Shown here in pieces: positions 25,603 to 33,917 of a stretch of 64,000 nt of DNA. Both the position numbers and the translations under genes were made by a program. A model generated the notes under the pieces. That model saw nothing but the letters and a program-made list of their open reading frames with translations. It was not told the origin of the DNA and ran no database searches. Location of the stretch: assembly GCF_004000825.1 (NCBI RefSeq), contig NZ_BILZ01000001.1:124001-188000 (forward strand), in the 5' to 3' direction. Each line of letters begins with the position of its first letter. Positions within the stretch are counted from its first letter, which is position 1. The DNA comes from Paenibacillus kobensis NBRC 15729 (GTDB lineage: Bacteria; Bacillota; Bacilli; Paenibacillales; Paenibacillaceae).

Positions 25603-26310
25603 ATGAAGAAAGCAGCATTAGTATGTTTAAGTGTAATTAGTGGCGCTTTAATGTTGGGTCCAATGAGTTCTCATGCAGCAAATGATGAATATGATGCATA
25701 TGGCGGAGTAAATGGTTTGCTTTCTGGGGGTAGATTATATGCCCCTCTCCGTAGTATGGTGAACAATAATCTATTCAGTTACGATGAACAACTTGATAAA
25801 TATCTTGAAGTGAAAATAAATTGGAATCAGAAGACAAAAACTGCTTCACTAACTAGAGGCGGGAAGACTTTTAATGCCACTGTTGGTAATGGAGTATTGT
25901 TGAGAAAAGACGCGGTGTATGTACAATTTAAAGCTTTAAATAACTTCTTCTATCCGAACGATCATCTCAAATGGGATACAACTACATTGACAGGAAATTC
26001 TGAGCACATTACGGTTTATGCTCGTCCATTGACAGATAATCAAGCATTGACTCTTGCAACAAATGCGATGTCCAAGAAGACACAATGGATTCAATTTCAT
26101 AAAAATAACGTAGAATTAGGTCTTCCAGAGTCAGAGTATATTCAATGGAACAAAAGTCTTACTAAATTTAAAGCGGTCTTTCATTCAGATGGGCTTGTTG
26201 GCGAATATAACTATAGCTACGGAATTGAAGCTGAGATGACTAAGAAGGCTAATGATTGGACTATTACTTCATTTAATTATTTCGATAGTACAAGGATATA
26301 TTATCCTTAA
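25603..26310 (+). CDS. Secreted protein of unknown function, stalk-domain-like
   Basis: ATG 25603 has GGAGG 5 nt upstream; ATG 25591 would overlap that site. The 235-residue product has a signal peptide (KKAALVCLSVISGALMLG, cleavage near SHAA). A region with GGRLYAPLRSMVNN and KINWNQKTKTASLTRGGK follows, resembling the copper-amine-oxidase-like N-terminal stalk domain common in Paenibacillus surface proteins. The C-terminal ~90 residues are unassigned. Clearly AT-rich. The intergenic stretch 25310-25602 contains a plausible TATAAT but no gene. Confidence 0.6.
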   Translation: MKKAALVCLSVISGALMLGPMSSHAANDEYDAYGGVNGLLSGGRLYAPLRSMVNNNLFSYDEQLDKYLEVKINWNQKTKTASLTRGGKTFNATVGNGVLLRKDAVYVQFKALNNFFYPNDHLKWDTTTLTGNSEHITVYARPLTDNQALTLATNAMSKKTQWIQFHKNNVELGLPESEYIQWNKSLTKFKAVFHSDGLVGEYNYSYGIEAEMTKKANDWTITSFNYFDSTRIYYP

Positions 26311-26432
26311 ATCATCACCAGATAATTTGGTTAAATCGTGAAGCGCGCGTACAAGAGAGCCGTATGGGAAAGCATCCCTACGGCTCGTTCCAAAAAAGTA
26401 TATACTGTACCCACGGAAACGGAGAGAGAACC

Positions 26433-26984
26433 ATGGGACGCTATATAGAGTTTGATAAAGAAGCGGTGCTTCATAGAGCAATGCTCGTTTTTTGGAAGAA
26501 GGGCTACGAAGCGGCAAGCATTCCCGATTTGCTGGAAGCGATGGATATTAGCAGATCAAGTCTGTCAGCAAGTACTTCGAAGGTTGAATTAATTAAGGTG
26601 GGGGATATAATTGGTGATTTGCCAGTTACAACCTATCAGATTAGCCATTATCCGGAGAATAACGAGATAATGTCCTTATATATAGGGTTCAATGGGAAAC
26701 TAAAACTTAGTGGAAAATTCATATATTATTCCATCGATGATGAAGTCTACGGTAACGAAATTATGGTTACTTACGAACAAGATAAAGACTTTCCTGGAAA
26801 CTACATAATGGATTCTTATCATCTTGTCCGACCGGAGAGAAAGTTGATGCTTGTTTTTAATAAGGAATCCGACAAAATGCAATTTGGTCAACCGGGGACG
26901 GATGGTGAAGTCGAGCTTCTTATTCAAAACTATATGTTCCAGTATACTCAGTCAGATGTAATTGATACTGCAGAGTTTGACTAA
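26433..26984 (+). CDS. Chimeric ORF: TetR N-terminus joined to an unrelated C-terminus
   Basis: ATG 26433 follows GGAGAGAG. Residues 1-46 are a TetR-type DNA-binding helix set (FDKEAVLHRAMLVFWKKGYE, then AASIPDLLEAMDISRSSL). Where a TetR protein would continue with a Y-x-x-F-x-x-K helix, the sequence switches to an unrelated AT-rich segment of about 135 residues with beta-rich features (MSLYIGFNGKLKLSGKFIYY). The join is near 26570. The frame is open through both parts, so a 183-residue hybrid could be made. More likely two gene pieces were fused by deletion. The second part was not recognised. Confidence 0.5.
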   Translation: MGRYIEFDKEAVLHRAMLVFWKKGYEAASIPDLLEAMDISRSSLSASTSKVELIKVGDIIGDLPVTTYQISHYPENNEIMSLYIGFNGKLKLSGKFIYYSIDDEVYGNEIMVTYEQDKDFPGNYIMDSYHLVRPERKLMLVFNKESDKMQFGQPGTDGEVELLIQNYMFQYTQSDVIDTAEFD

Positions 26985-27019
26985 ATTATAAAAATCACAA
27001 ATGACCAAGAGTGTCGGGT

Positions 27020-27117
27020 GACAAGAACATTGACCGAATGAAGTCCGCGGAAATCGCAGGCTTTTTCATTTATCGGCTCAAGTTCTTGTCATTTGGCGAT
27101 GACAAGAACTTGAGCCG
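27020..27117. repeat. GACAAGAAC-family repeat, copy J (unit, terminator-like hairpin, 19-bp inverted repeat)
   Basis: GGGTGACAAGAACATTG (core at 27020), then a CCGCGGAAATCGCAGG stretch and CTTTTTCATTTAT. Perfect arms CGGCTCAAGTTCTTGTCAT (27074-27092) and its complement (27099-27117) follow with a 6-nt loop. The arms are the same as copy D. This is the most complete layout seen. Nothing else is seen between 27118 and the gene at 27249. Confidence 0.88.
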
Positions 27118-27248
27118 ACTTGTTGAAGGATGGAATGGATGGATCAAGGTGTTAAATACGCCTTGATCCATTTTTGAAAATTGACGCCTAATCGCCTTGA
27201 CGGATTCGGAGGCTTGTTCGTGTCAATCTTAGTCCTTTATTTGTACAT

Positions 27249-28655
27249 TCATTTAGAAGAGTCGCAGCAGGAAGGCTCCTTATCATTCTGGGGGCTACCA
27301 CAACAGTCGCTAGCAGTCGTTACTGTAATCGGTTTGAATGTAAGTTTCTTTGGTTTTGGTGTACAGCAACTAGCAGCTTCATTTTCGCCTAACAATGATT
27401 TGGGAGCCGAACACACACCGGTTTCCGGAAGATTAAGTCTCACTTCGCGTGCAGCCTCATAATCACCTGCTAAAGCAGCAACGACACTTCTTACCTGTTC
27501 GTACCCAGTCGCAAGCAGGAAGGTAGGGGCACGACCATAACTCTTCGATCCGACGATATAAAAGTTCTTTTCCGGTTGACGAAGCTCAGCTTCGCCGTGC
27601 GGCCGAACGGTACCGCAACTATGAAGATTAGGATCAATCAGATCCGCTAATTGTGGAACGGACTCAATAGCTGAATCCGCTGAATACCTCAATTCCCGAA
27701 GGAAAGTGAAATCTGGTCTTGCACCTGTTGCTACAATAACCTCATCGATCTTATCAATCGAATAGTCCTGGCTATCCTTAGTACCTAGAAGAGAAAGCGT
27801 TGAGCGTTCCTCATCTGCCTTAATCTGAGCAATGAGGAACGGTGTGTGGACCAACACGTTCCCATTTTGAACGAATTGATTGGCCCGTGAACCAAGCACT
27901 CCGCGTGCTGGCAAGCCGTCGTTTTCACCGCCGCCAAATGCTTCAGATACGTTTTTCTTTCTAAGCACCCAATGGATGGTCGTTTCTGGAACTTGCAGCT
28001 TTAGTTCATGCAATAGTGTAAGTGATTGGATTGCGGAGTGTCCGCTGCCCACCACTACAATATTTTTACCAGCATAACGAGCTTTATTCGATTCCAAAAT
28101 ATCAGGTATACCATACAAAATGTGATCAGCATGTTCTTTTTCACCATCAGCAAAGTTTCCGCTGGCACTCATCGGGTTAGGGGTTAACCAAGTTCCAGTT
28201 GCATCAATAATAGCAGAGGCTTCAACATGAAGCTTTTGTCCTTGTGTCTCATATTCGATCATGAATGGTGCCGTATTGCGACCAGCTGTCTTCATTTTAT
28301 CGAAACCCTTACGATAAATGGCTTTAACGGTTGATTCAAGATGTATAAATGACTTGATTTGCTCTAACTGAGATAATGGTTCTAAGTATAATTGTACAAG
28401 TTCTTTACCTGTGGGCATTTGATCTTGCTCTGGTGCAATCCAACCTGTTTCCAATAAGAGATCCTTAGCAGCTGAATCGACATTGAACTCCCAAGGAGAG
28501 AACATCCGTACATGCTCCCAGCTTAGTACAGAAGCTCCAATATGAGCGCCTCTTTCAAAAAGCACAAATGGCATGTTTCTTTTTACAAGCTGAGCTGCAG
28601 CAGCCAATCCTACAGGGCCGCCACCAATGATTGCAGTTGGCAATGTATTCGACAT
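27249..28655 (-). CDS. Flavin-dependent monooxygenase/oxidoreductase of the arsenic island (ArsO-like)
   Basis: The start is ATG 28655, preceded by AAGGAGGAAAATGAT. The 468-residue protein has an FAD-binding GGGPVGLAAAAQL motif at the N-terminus, a second dinucleotide motif VVGSGHSAIQS near the middle and an ATGARPD motif. The C-terminal ~60 residues form a Cys-rich tail (ASCCTPKP, DCCGSP, SCCDSS) with three CC pairs, well suited to As(III) or other soft metals. Known ArsO-type flavoproteins lie in ars operons with this architecture. The exact substrate is not established. It is transcribed toward the left, 87 nt after the marR-like gene, and has its own copy of the putative MarR operator. 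Confidence 0.75.
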   Translation of the reverse strand: MSNTLPTAIIGGGPVGLAAAAQLVKRNMPFVLFERGAHIGASVLSWEHVRMFSPWEFNVDSAAKDLLLETGWIAPEQDQMPTGKELVQLYLEPLSQLEQIKSFIHLESTVKAIYRKGFDKMKTAGRNTAPFMIEYETQGQKLHVEASAIIDATGTWLTPNPMSASGNFADGEKEHADHILYGIPDILESNKARYAGKNIVVVGSGHSAIQSLTLLHELKLQVPETTIHWVLRKKNVSEAFGGGENDGLPARGVLGSRANQFVQNGNVLVHTPFLIAQIKADEERSTLSLLGTKDSQDYSIDKIDEVIVATGARPDFTFLRELRYSADSAIESVPQLADLIDPNLHSCGTVRPHGEAELRQPEKNFYIVGSKSYGRAPTFLLATGYEQVRSVVAALAGDYEAAREVRLNLPETGVCSAPKSLLGENEAASCCTPKPKKLTFKPITVTTASDCCGSPQNDKEPSCCDSSK

Positions 28656-28702
28656 ATCATTTTCCTCCTTAGTATACATTGCTATTTCTTGGACAGTCTT
28701 AA

Positions 28703-28719
28703 ATTTGCAAATTACAAGT
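28703..28719 (-). promoter_or_regulatory. Putative MarR operator upstream of the flavoprotein gene
   Basis: ACTTGTAATTTGCAAAT on the leftward strand matches 15 of 17 bases of ACTTGCAAATTGCAAAT at 29227, in the marR/monooxygenase divergent promoter. Confidence 0.5.
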
Positions 28720-28742
28720 AATGATCTAAAGGTAAACCTCCA

Positions 28743-29192
28743 TTATTTTGGAGGTATACAACAAGATGCCGATTTCTGCATAGAATCGTTCAATAACTTG
28801 ATCGATCGAATTACAGTTTCTCTTTCGAACTCAGACATAGTGGAGAGAACGCCATTAAGTTGTGCATTTACAGTAACGTTAATGTTATTTTCAATCCCTA
28901 AGCCTTCCGGAGTGAGTGACAAAATATTAATACGGTTGTCTGCCGGATGTGGTGTTTTCTTTACGAGACCTTTGTCTACAAGGGTTTTGACTTGTCTGCT
29001 GAAGGTCGTAATATCCATACCTAAGGCGCCAGCAATTTCTTGCATAGAAGGGTGGTGCTGCCGATTGATCTCGTATAGGATATGACTCTGCACAAGTGAA
29101 ATGTCTTGGCCGCAGCAGTTGTCGCAGCACTGTTCATTCAATAAACCGAAGTTTCGTGATAGAAGTTGAAACATGTTCCGTACGTTCTCCAT
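28743..29192 (-). CDS. Cys-rich MarR-family regulator
   Basis: ATG 29192 is chosen because AGGAGG lies 8 nt upstream; ATG 29198 would sit too close. The 149-residue protein has the MarR winged helix (HHPSMQEIAGALGMDITTFS, then LVDKGLVKKTPHPADNRINI). The N-terminal helix carries CCDNCCGQD and the C-terminus SASCCIPP. These CC pairs are unusual in MarR and suggest thiol-based sensing of As(III), Sb(III) or another electrophile (inference). It lies between two copies of a near-palindromic motif, its likely operator, and is divergent from the monooxygenase at 29293. Confidence 0.8.
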   Translation of the reverse strand: MENVRNMFQLLSRNFGLLNEQCCDNCCGQDISLVQSHILYEINRQHHPSMQEIAGALGMDITTFSRQVKTLVDKGLVKKTPHPADNRINILSLTPEGLGIENNINVTVNAQLNGVLSTMSEFERETVIRSIKLLNDSMQKSASCCIPPK

Positions 29193-29226
29193 AGTCATGA
29201 CCTCCTGATTCAGTTATAACATCAAA

Positions 29227-29256
29227 ACTTGCAAATTGCAAATGTTATTGTATAAT
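29227..29256 (+). promoter_or_regulatory. Divergent promoter with putative MarR operator
   Basis: TTGCAA (29229) and TATAAT (29251) are 16 bp apart, and the -35 lies inside ACTTGCAAATTGCAAAT (29227-29243), a near-palindrome. Repressor binding here would block both the monooxygenase and marR. Confidence 0.5.
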
Positions 29257-29292
29257 CGACCCAAGCCATTTATTTGATTAGGAGGTTATCCT

Positions 29293-30405
29293 ATGTTGGA
29301 TGTCGTCATCATTGGGGCAGGACCATATGGAATATCCGTCGCTGCACATGCGGTGGCACATGGACTTTCTTATAAACTAATGGGTTTTCCAATGGACTTC
29401 TGGAGGAATCAGATGCCCCAAAATATGTTTATCCGAACGCCTCACGATTTAGTGAGCTTTTCAGATCCGAAGAACAAATGGACGATACAACAATACGCCA
29501 AAGAGACCGGTACCAAACTTGAATCGCCACTGCCTAGAACCGTATTTGTTCAGTATGCGTTTTGGTTCGCAGAAAAATCCGGGGTCGAATTTACACCTGA
29601 GATTGTCGAGGAGCTAAATTTCAATGTGGATCATTACGCGATCGCAACTTCAAATGGCCAACGGCTCCAAGCTAAAAACATCGTTATTGCCACGGGAATA
29701 AAAGATTTTCAATACATGCCATCGATATTTAGAGGTTTACCTCGTTCATTGGTATCGCACACATTAGGTCACACCAGCTTTGAAGCGTTTCGAGGGAAAG
29801 ATGTCATTGTCGTAGGGAGTGGACAGAGCGCCTGGGAGGCAGCTGCGCTACTTTACGAAGCCAATGCGAATACAAAGCTGATCTATCGTAGAAGAGCGCC
29901 TGTTTATGGCGGAAACCGGACTCAGGAAGTGGTGCTTAGGGGTATCGGTAATGTATTTTACAAACTTCCTCGTTCATTGAAAAGGAAGCTGTGGCAGATC
30001 GCTGCGGAGACCGTCCCAATCGCTCGCTTTCTAAGACCATATGTAGAAGGTAAGGTTCCTCAAATAAATAACACGAGCGTTAAGCATTTAACGATTGTGG
30101 ATGAGAAAATACAGCTCCAGCTATCAGATGGACAACAGATCACAGTTGATCATGTCATTGTAGCCTCAGGTTTTAAATTGGATCTCGAGAAGCTGTCGTT
30201 CCTTCATCATAGTTTGAAGGAAAAAATCTATAGAGAAGAAGGGCATGCAGAATTCCCGAAACTCAATCATCATTTCGAGAGCAGTATTAGGGGGCTTTAT
30301 TTTGCTGGACCGTTATCGTCACATAGCCACGGACCAACATTTCGATTTATATTAGGCTTGAACAAAGCATCAAGTACTATTGTGCGTTCTATAAAAACAA
30401 CATGA
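29293..30405 (+). CDS. FAD/NAD(P)-dependent monooxygenase-like flavoprotein
   Basis: ATG 29293 with AGGAGGTTATCCT upstream. The 370-residue protein has GAGPYGISVAAHA (FAD), IVIATGI, and a second nucleotide motif VVGSGQSAWEAAALL, the build of flavin-containing monooxygenases and related N-hydroxylases. Its N-terminal half differs from the larger flavoprotein at 27249, so they are not recent duplicates. Divergent from the Cys-rich MarR gene with the shared operator between them, so it is probably induced by the same signal. Substrate unknown; arsenic-related by context. Confidence 0.75.
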   Translation: MLDVVIIGAGPYGISVAAHAVAHGLSYKLMGFPMDFWRNQMPQNMFIRTPHDLVSFSDPKNKWTIQQYAKETGTKLESPLPRTVFVQYAFWFAEKSGVEFTPEIVEELNFNVDHYAIATSNGQRLQAKNIVIATGIKDFQYMPSIFRGLPRSLVSHTLGHTSFEAFRGKDVIVVGSGQSAWEAAALLYEANANTKLIYRRRAPVYGGNRTQEVVLRGIGNVFYKLPRSLKRKLWQIAAETVPIARFLRPYVEGKVPQINNTSVKHLTIVDEKIQLQLSDGQQITVDHVIVASGFKLDLEKLSFLHHSLKEKIYREEGHAEFPKLNHHFESSIRGLYFAGPLSSHSHGPTFRFILGLNKASSTIVRSIKTT

Positions 30406-30419
30406 GGGAGGTAATATGC

Positions 30420-30505
30420 GTGTATGAGGTTACTCTAAGGTCCGCATCTTCTTTTGATTTAGAAGCTATCTTACACATCTATAATCAAGGAATTGAAGAT
30501 GTAGT
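30420..30505 (+). pseudogene. N-terminal fragment of a GNAT acetyltransferase
   Basis: GTG 30420 follows GGGAGG by 9 nt and reads LRSASSFDLEAILHIYNQGIED, the typical start of ArsN/phosphinothricin-type acetyltransferases. After about 28 codons the homology ends and the frame runs into a terminator hairpin at 30516. Only the first helix and strand remain. It was probably the second gene of the monooxygenase unit. Confidence 0.55.
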
Positions 30506-30515
30506 CAGTATGAAC

Positions 30516-30563
30516 AATAGCCCTTGGATTGATCTAAGACTAATCAATCCAAGGGCTATTTTC
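30516..30563. terminator. Terminator between the convergent monooxygenase and ars operons
   Basis: AATAGCCCTTGGATTGAT (30516-30533) pairs perfectly with 30543-30560, followed by TTTC on the right and preceded by A/T-rich sequence for the other direction. Confidence 0.8.
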
Positions 30564-30572
30564 ACGATTTCG

Positions 30573-31004
30573 TTACTCGAAAATCCTTATCAGTGCTTCT
30601 TTCTGAACTGGCTTGATATCAATAACTGACCGAATCTGTTTCGCCTTTAATTCTGCATCATCAATATCTTGTGCAAGCCCTAAGACTAGAAGAGTGCCGG
30701 CTGCGACAGTTCCAGTACGGCCTTTTCCGCCGCCGCAATGAAATGCCACTTTCTTGCCACTCCTGTAGGCTTCTGCAACCTCATCGATTGCTTGCTTGAA
30801 CAAAAGGTGCTGGTTCTCAGGAGAGTTGTCTCCAAGAGCGATTTGAACCCATCTTGCAGTGGACTCTGGATACGCGCATTCAACTGCTTCTCCACGCAAG
30901 TCTACGATAACATCGATACCTTCGTTCTTTTCCATCGCTTCTACATCAGCAGCTGCACCCATAAAGATCTTACCTTCATAAAGGTCATGATAGTTTTTCT
31001 CCAA
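30573..31004 (-). CDS. Dual-specificity/tyrosine-phosphatase-like protein in the ars operon
   Basis: TTG 31004 has AGGAGG 7 nt upstream; the frame extends further back but overlaps arsI. The 143-residue protein carries the Cys-phosphatase loop HCGGGKGRTG (C90, R96) and an upstream Asp-rich DVIVDLRGEA segment, typical of small DSP/PTP folds. It is unrelated to the LMW-PTP fold of ArsC next door. It is the last gene of the arsR-B-C-I unit. A role in arsenate handling, or in dephosphorylating a protein or metabolite during arsenic stress, is possible but unproven. Confidence 0.78.
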   Translation of the reverse strand: MEKNYHDLYEGKIFMGAAADVEAMEKNEGIDVIVDLRGEAVECAYPESTARWVQIALGDNSPENQHLLFKQAIDEVAEAYRSGKKVAFHCGGGKGRTGTVAAGTLLVLGLAQDIDDAELKAKQIRSVIDIKPVQKEALIRIFE

Positions 31005-31015
31005 CAGTATTCCTC

Positions 31016-31495
31016 CTAGATTTTCTTCTTGAAATTCGTAAATGTAATTTGAACTGGTGCAGAGGGAGGGGCGCAGCATAAGGAGAGATCACGCGTTTCT
31101 CCTGCAGACTCGAACTCCGAATCTTCTTTGGTGAAGAAGATCTCCCACGCATTGCCGTCCGGATCATACACCCATACTTTATCCTGAACTGCATAACAAC
31201 AAGTCGTGTTCATCTCATCGATAAGCAGCAAGCCAGACTGGCGAAGGCGTTCGCCCATTGCAAGTACGTCCTCGGTATTATCAACCTGGAAGCCAAGGTG
31301 GTTTAATACACCATTTTTCTCGAATGGCCGAACATTGAGCGAGAAATGAAGGGCAGGATTATCGAGCTCGAATTTAGCGTAATTATCTTTAACTTTTGTT
31401 GGTTCCTCGCCAAAGAAACTCCGATAAAAAGAGAGTGACTTGTCCAAATCAGTACAGTTAACCGCAACATGCATCCGCTTAACCGATGTTGCCAT
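31016..31495 (-). CDS. arsI: ArsI-type C-As lyase (VOC superfamily)
   Basis: A 159-residue vicinal-oxygen-chelate protein. Likely Fe(II) ligands are H9, H66 and E118, and the diagnostic vicinal pair C99-C100 is present in MNTTCCYAVQDKVWV. That pair binds trivalent organoarsenicals in ArsI, which uses O2 to split the C-As bond of methylarsenite and aromatic arsenicals. The C-terminus adds another CC (LCCAPP). It lies 2 nt after arsC and about 11 nt before the phosphatase start. Together with arsB it would allow demethylation and efflux of As(III). Confidence 0.88.
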   Translation of the reverse strand: MATSVKRMHVAVNCTDLDKSLSFYRSFFGEEPTKVKDNYAKFELDNPALHFSLNVRPFEKNGVLNHLGFQVDNTEDVLAMGERLRQSGLLLIDEMNTTCCYAVQDKVWVYDPDGNAWEIFFTKEDSEFESAGETRDLSLCCAPPSAPVQITFTNFKKKI

Positions 31496-31497
31496 AT

Positions 31498-31923
31498 CTA
31501 TTCGCCATCCTTCAGGAATAGCTCAATACGTGATTTAATAGCTTCACGTACATTTCTAAACTGAGCCATAATCTCTTCCTCTGTACCCGTTGCTTTTGCT
31601 GGATCATCGAATCCCCAGTGCCACTTGATTATATTAGGATTCGTTATGACAGGGCAGTGCTCGTCGGCATGTCCACAAAGCGTAATCACATAAGTCGAAC
31701 GGTTCAGGACTTCTGGGTCAATGACGTCAGAGCTGTTATTGCTAATATCTACGCCAGCTTCTTTCATTACTTGAACAGCGCGCGGATTCAATCCGTGTGC
31801 CTCAAGACCTGCGCTTTTTACTTCGTAACGATCTCCACCGAGTTCGTTCATAAAACCATCGGCAATTTGACTACGGCAGGAATTGCCCGTGCACAGAAAA
31901 TAAATAAGTGGTTTGTTACTCAT
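31498..31923 (-). CDS. arsC: Arsenate reductase, thioredoxin-coupled LMW-PTP type
   Basis: 141 residues. The P-loop is [11 protein letters not shown] with the nucleophile C11, and the redox pair C83 and C90 is in [13 protein letters not shown], as in Bacillus subtilis ArsC. It reduces As(V) to As(III), which ArsB exports. Start at ATG 31923, preceded by AAAGGGGA. Fully intact. Confidence 0.93.
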   Translation of the reverse strand: MSNKPLIYFLCTGNSCRSQIADGFMNELGGDRYEVKSAGLEAHGLNPRAVQVMKEAGVDISNNSSDVIDPEVLNRSTYVITLCGHADEHCPVITNPNIIKWHWGFDDPAKATGTEEEIMAQFRNVREAIKSRIELFLKDGE

Positions 31924-31962
31924 TTGAAAGTCCCCTTTACATGAAATTGATCAGTGTCGGAA

Positions 31963-33255
31963 TTAACCTACAACCTTTAGCCACAGGTACAACCCAGTTA
32001 GAGTAATGAAGAGTACAGGAACGGTCAAAATAATACCGGTCTTGAAATAGGCGCCCCAAGAGATCTTCACGCCTTTACTTGATAAAACATGAAGCCAGAG
32101 CAGTGTTGCCAACGAACCGATCGGTGTTATTTTCGGACCTAAATCTGACCCGATTACATTAGCATAAATGTACGCTTCCCGAATGATACCGGTCGGGTTC
32201 GTATCTTGAATGGCCAAAGCATTGATCATAACCGTTGGCATGTTGTTCATGATCGAGGAGAGTATTGCAGCAATAAAGCCAGTACCTACTGTCGCTACGA
32301 ACAGACCTTGATCGCCAACCCATTCGAACACAGCACCGAGCTCATCCGTCAGCCCTACGTTACGAAGTCCGTATACAACCACATACATACCAATCGAGAA
32401 GACTACAACAGCCCATGGAGCACCTTTAACCAGCTTCCAGGTGTGGATTTCCTGGCTGCGTCTAGCGAGAAGCAAGAAGACAATAGCTGCTGCACCGGCG
32501 ATGATCGACACAGGAACATCTATGAATTCACTGCTTAGATATGCTGCCAGCAAGATCGCAAGGATAATCCATGAGATTTTGAATAGTCGCGAGTCCTTAA
32601 TTGCTTCGGCCGGCTTCTTCAATTGCTGAAGGTCATACAGCTTCGGGATGCTTCTACGGTAGAAGAGGAAGAGGACAAGCAGGCTCGCTGCGATCGAAAA
32701 TAGGGTAGGGACGAGCATGCGACTAGCGTACTCTGCAAATCCAACTCCAAAGAAGTCTGAGGACACAATGTTAACCAGATTACTTACGACCAGTGGAAGG
32801 GAGGCCGTATCAGAGATAAATCCGCTCGCCATAATAAAGGGCAAAATCATGCGTTCATCAAACTTAAGGGCGCGAACCATTGCGAGAACGATCGGCGTTA
32901 GTATGAGAGCAGCTCCGTCATTCGCGAAGAATGCGGCGACTGCGGCTCCCAACAAGATAACGTAAATGAACATCAGATTTCCGTTACCTTTAGCGAAGCG
33001 AGCCATATGAAGCGCCGACCATTCGAAGAACCCAATCTCATCGAGGATTAGAGATATTAATATGACGGCTACAAAAGCAAGTGTGGCGTTCCATACAATC
33101 TGGGTTACGTCCCAAACGTCTTGAAAATCAACAACACCGAAGATTAGAGCGATTATTGCGCCGCCTATTGCGGACCACCCGATATTCAGTCCTTTTGGCT
33201 GCCAGATAACAAAAACTAATGTGACAAGAAAGATAATTGATGCTAGTGCCAGCAT
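31963..33255 (-). CDS. arsB: Arsenite efflux transporter ArsB
   Basis: A 430-residue membrane protein with about 12 hydrophobic segments and ArsB features ([66 protein letters not shown]). It exports As(OH)3, probably by proton exchange. Located between arsR and arsC with short gaps, start preceded by AGGAGG. Confidence 0.93.
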   Translation of the reverse strand: MLALASIIFLVTLVFVIWQPKGLNIGWSAIGGAIIALIFGVVDFQDVWDVTQIVWNATLAFVAVILISLILDEIGFFEWSALHMARFAKGNGNLMFIYVILLGAAVAAFFANDGAALILTPIVLAMVRALKFDERMILPFIMASGFISDTASLPLVVSNLVNIVSSDFFGVGFAEYASRMLVPTLFSIAASLLVLFLFYRRSIPKLYDLQQLKKPAEAIKDSRLFKISWIILAILLAAYLSSEFIDVPVSIIAGAAAIVFLLLARRSQEIHTWKLVKGAPWAVVVFSIGMYVVVYGLRNVGLTDELGAVFEWVGDQGLFVATVGTGFIAAILSSIMNNMPTVMINALAIQDTNPTGIIREAYIYANVIGSDLGPKITPIGSLATLLWLHVLSSKGVKISWGAYFKTGIILTVPVLFITLTGLYLWLKVVG

Positions 33256-33269
33256 AGAACCTCCTGTAG

Positions 33270-33584
33270 TTAATTACAGCCTTGAGACTTCAATTCATTG
33301 ATTTGATCTTGCATAGAAGGGAGTTGGTCAATCACTTGCTTCAAATAGGGCTTGTCGTCAACATTCAACGAATAATAAATCCATTGACTGCGGCGAGTCT
33401 CATTGATAAGACCGCCTGTTCTTAACTTCTTTAGATGTTGACTAATGTTCGGTTGAGTCGTATTTAATAAGTCGACGATATCGCACACACACATTTCTTT
33501 ATGCCGTAATAAGGCCATGATGGTTAATCTGGTCTTATCAGAGAGCAACTTCAGGGAATCAGACACTTCATCAATGGTTGGCAT
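33270..33584 (-). CDS. arsR: ArsR-family arsenic-responsive repressor
   Basis: ATG 33584 follows AAAGGAGTG; the frame back to 33626 is not used. The 104-residue protein has the ArsR winged helix and the metal-binding motif CVCDIVDLL at the start of the recognition region, then [20 protein letters not shown]. As(III) binding to the Cys pair should release it from the palindromic site upstream (33647-33670). First gene of the leftward operon arsR-arsB-arsC-arsI-phosphatase. Confidence 0.9.
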   Translation of the reverse strand: MPTIDEVSDSLKLLSDKTRLTIMALLRHKEMCVCDIVDLLNTTQPNISQHLKKLRTGGLINETRRSQWIYYSLNVDDKPYLKQVIDQLPSMQDQINELKSQGCN

Positions 33585-33631
33585 AGCAATACACTCCTTT
33601 CCATGGAATAGACTTTTCTTGGTCACTTTGT

Positions 33632-33687
33632 ATTATACACGCTCAGTTATATAAGTAAATAGTTATATTAGTGTATGATTATATAAA
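33632..33687 (-). promoter_or_regulatory. ars promoter and ArsR-like operator
   Basis: Leftward -10 TATAAT at 33637-33632. Upstream is an imperfect palindrome TTATATAAGT-AAAT-AGTTATATTA (33647-33670), covering the -35 region. A further ATTATATAAAT lies at 33678-33687. Confidence 0.6.
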
Positions 33688-33795
33688 TGGTTCTTTCAAT
33701 GTACGCCCAGAATAGGAGTCAATAACAGAATCATCGCTCTTATCGGAATATCATCATTGAAATATGGTAATTCCTTAAGGAGAGGAGTCTATCAC

Positions 33796-33917
33796 ATGAG
33801 CAGCCTAATGATTATCCCTAAACGAGTGGAATTTCACTAGAACATATAGCGAATATGCCGCAAGTGGAGCAATTTCTTATTGAAGGGTTCTTGTCCGAAA
33901 ACGAACTTATATTATAA
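33796..33917 (+). pseudogene. Possible frameshifted gene remnant ending in a degenerate GACAAGAAC repeat
   Basis: ATG 33796 follows AAGGAGAGGAG and reads MSSLMIIPKRVEFH then TAG. In the next frame ISLEHIANMPQVEQFLIEG continues from 33831. The change of frame near 33828 suggests a frameshift in a once longer gene. The end coincides with GTTCTTGTCCGAAAACGAACTT at 33887, a worn repeat copy (K). Tentative. Confidence 0.25.

Noticed and set aside
4441-27117. Repeats as a CRISPR array
   Set aside because: Units are kilobases apart, have variable copy structure and no regular spacers, and there are no cas genes.
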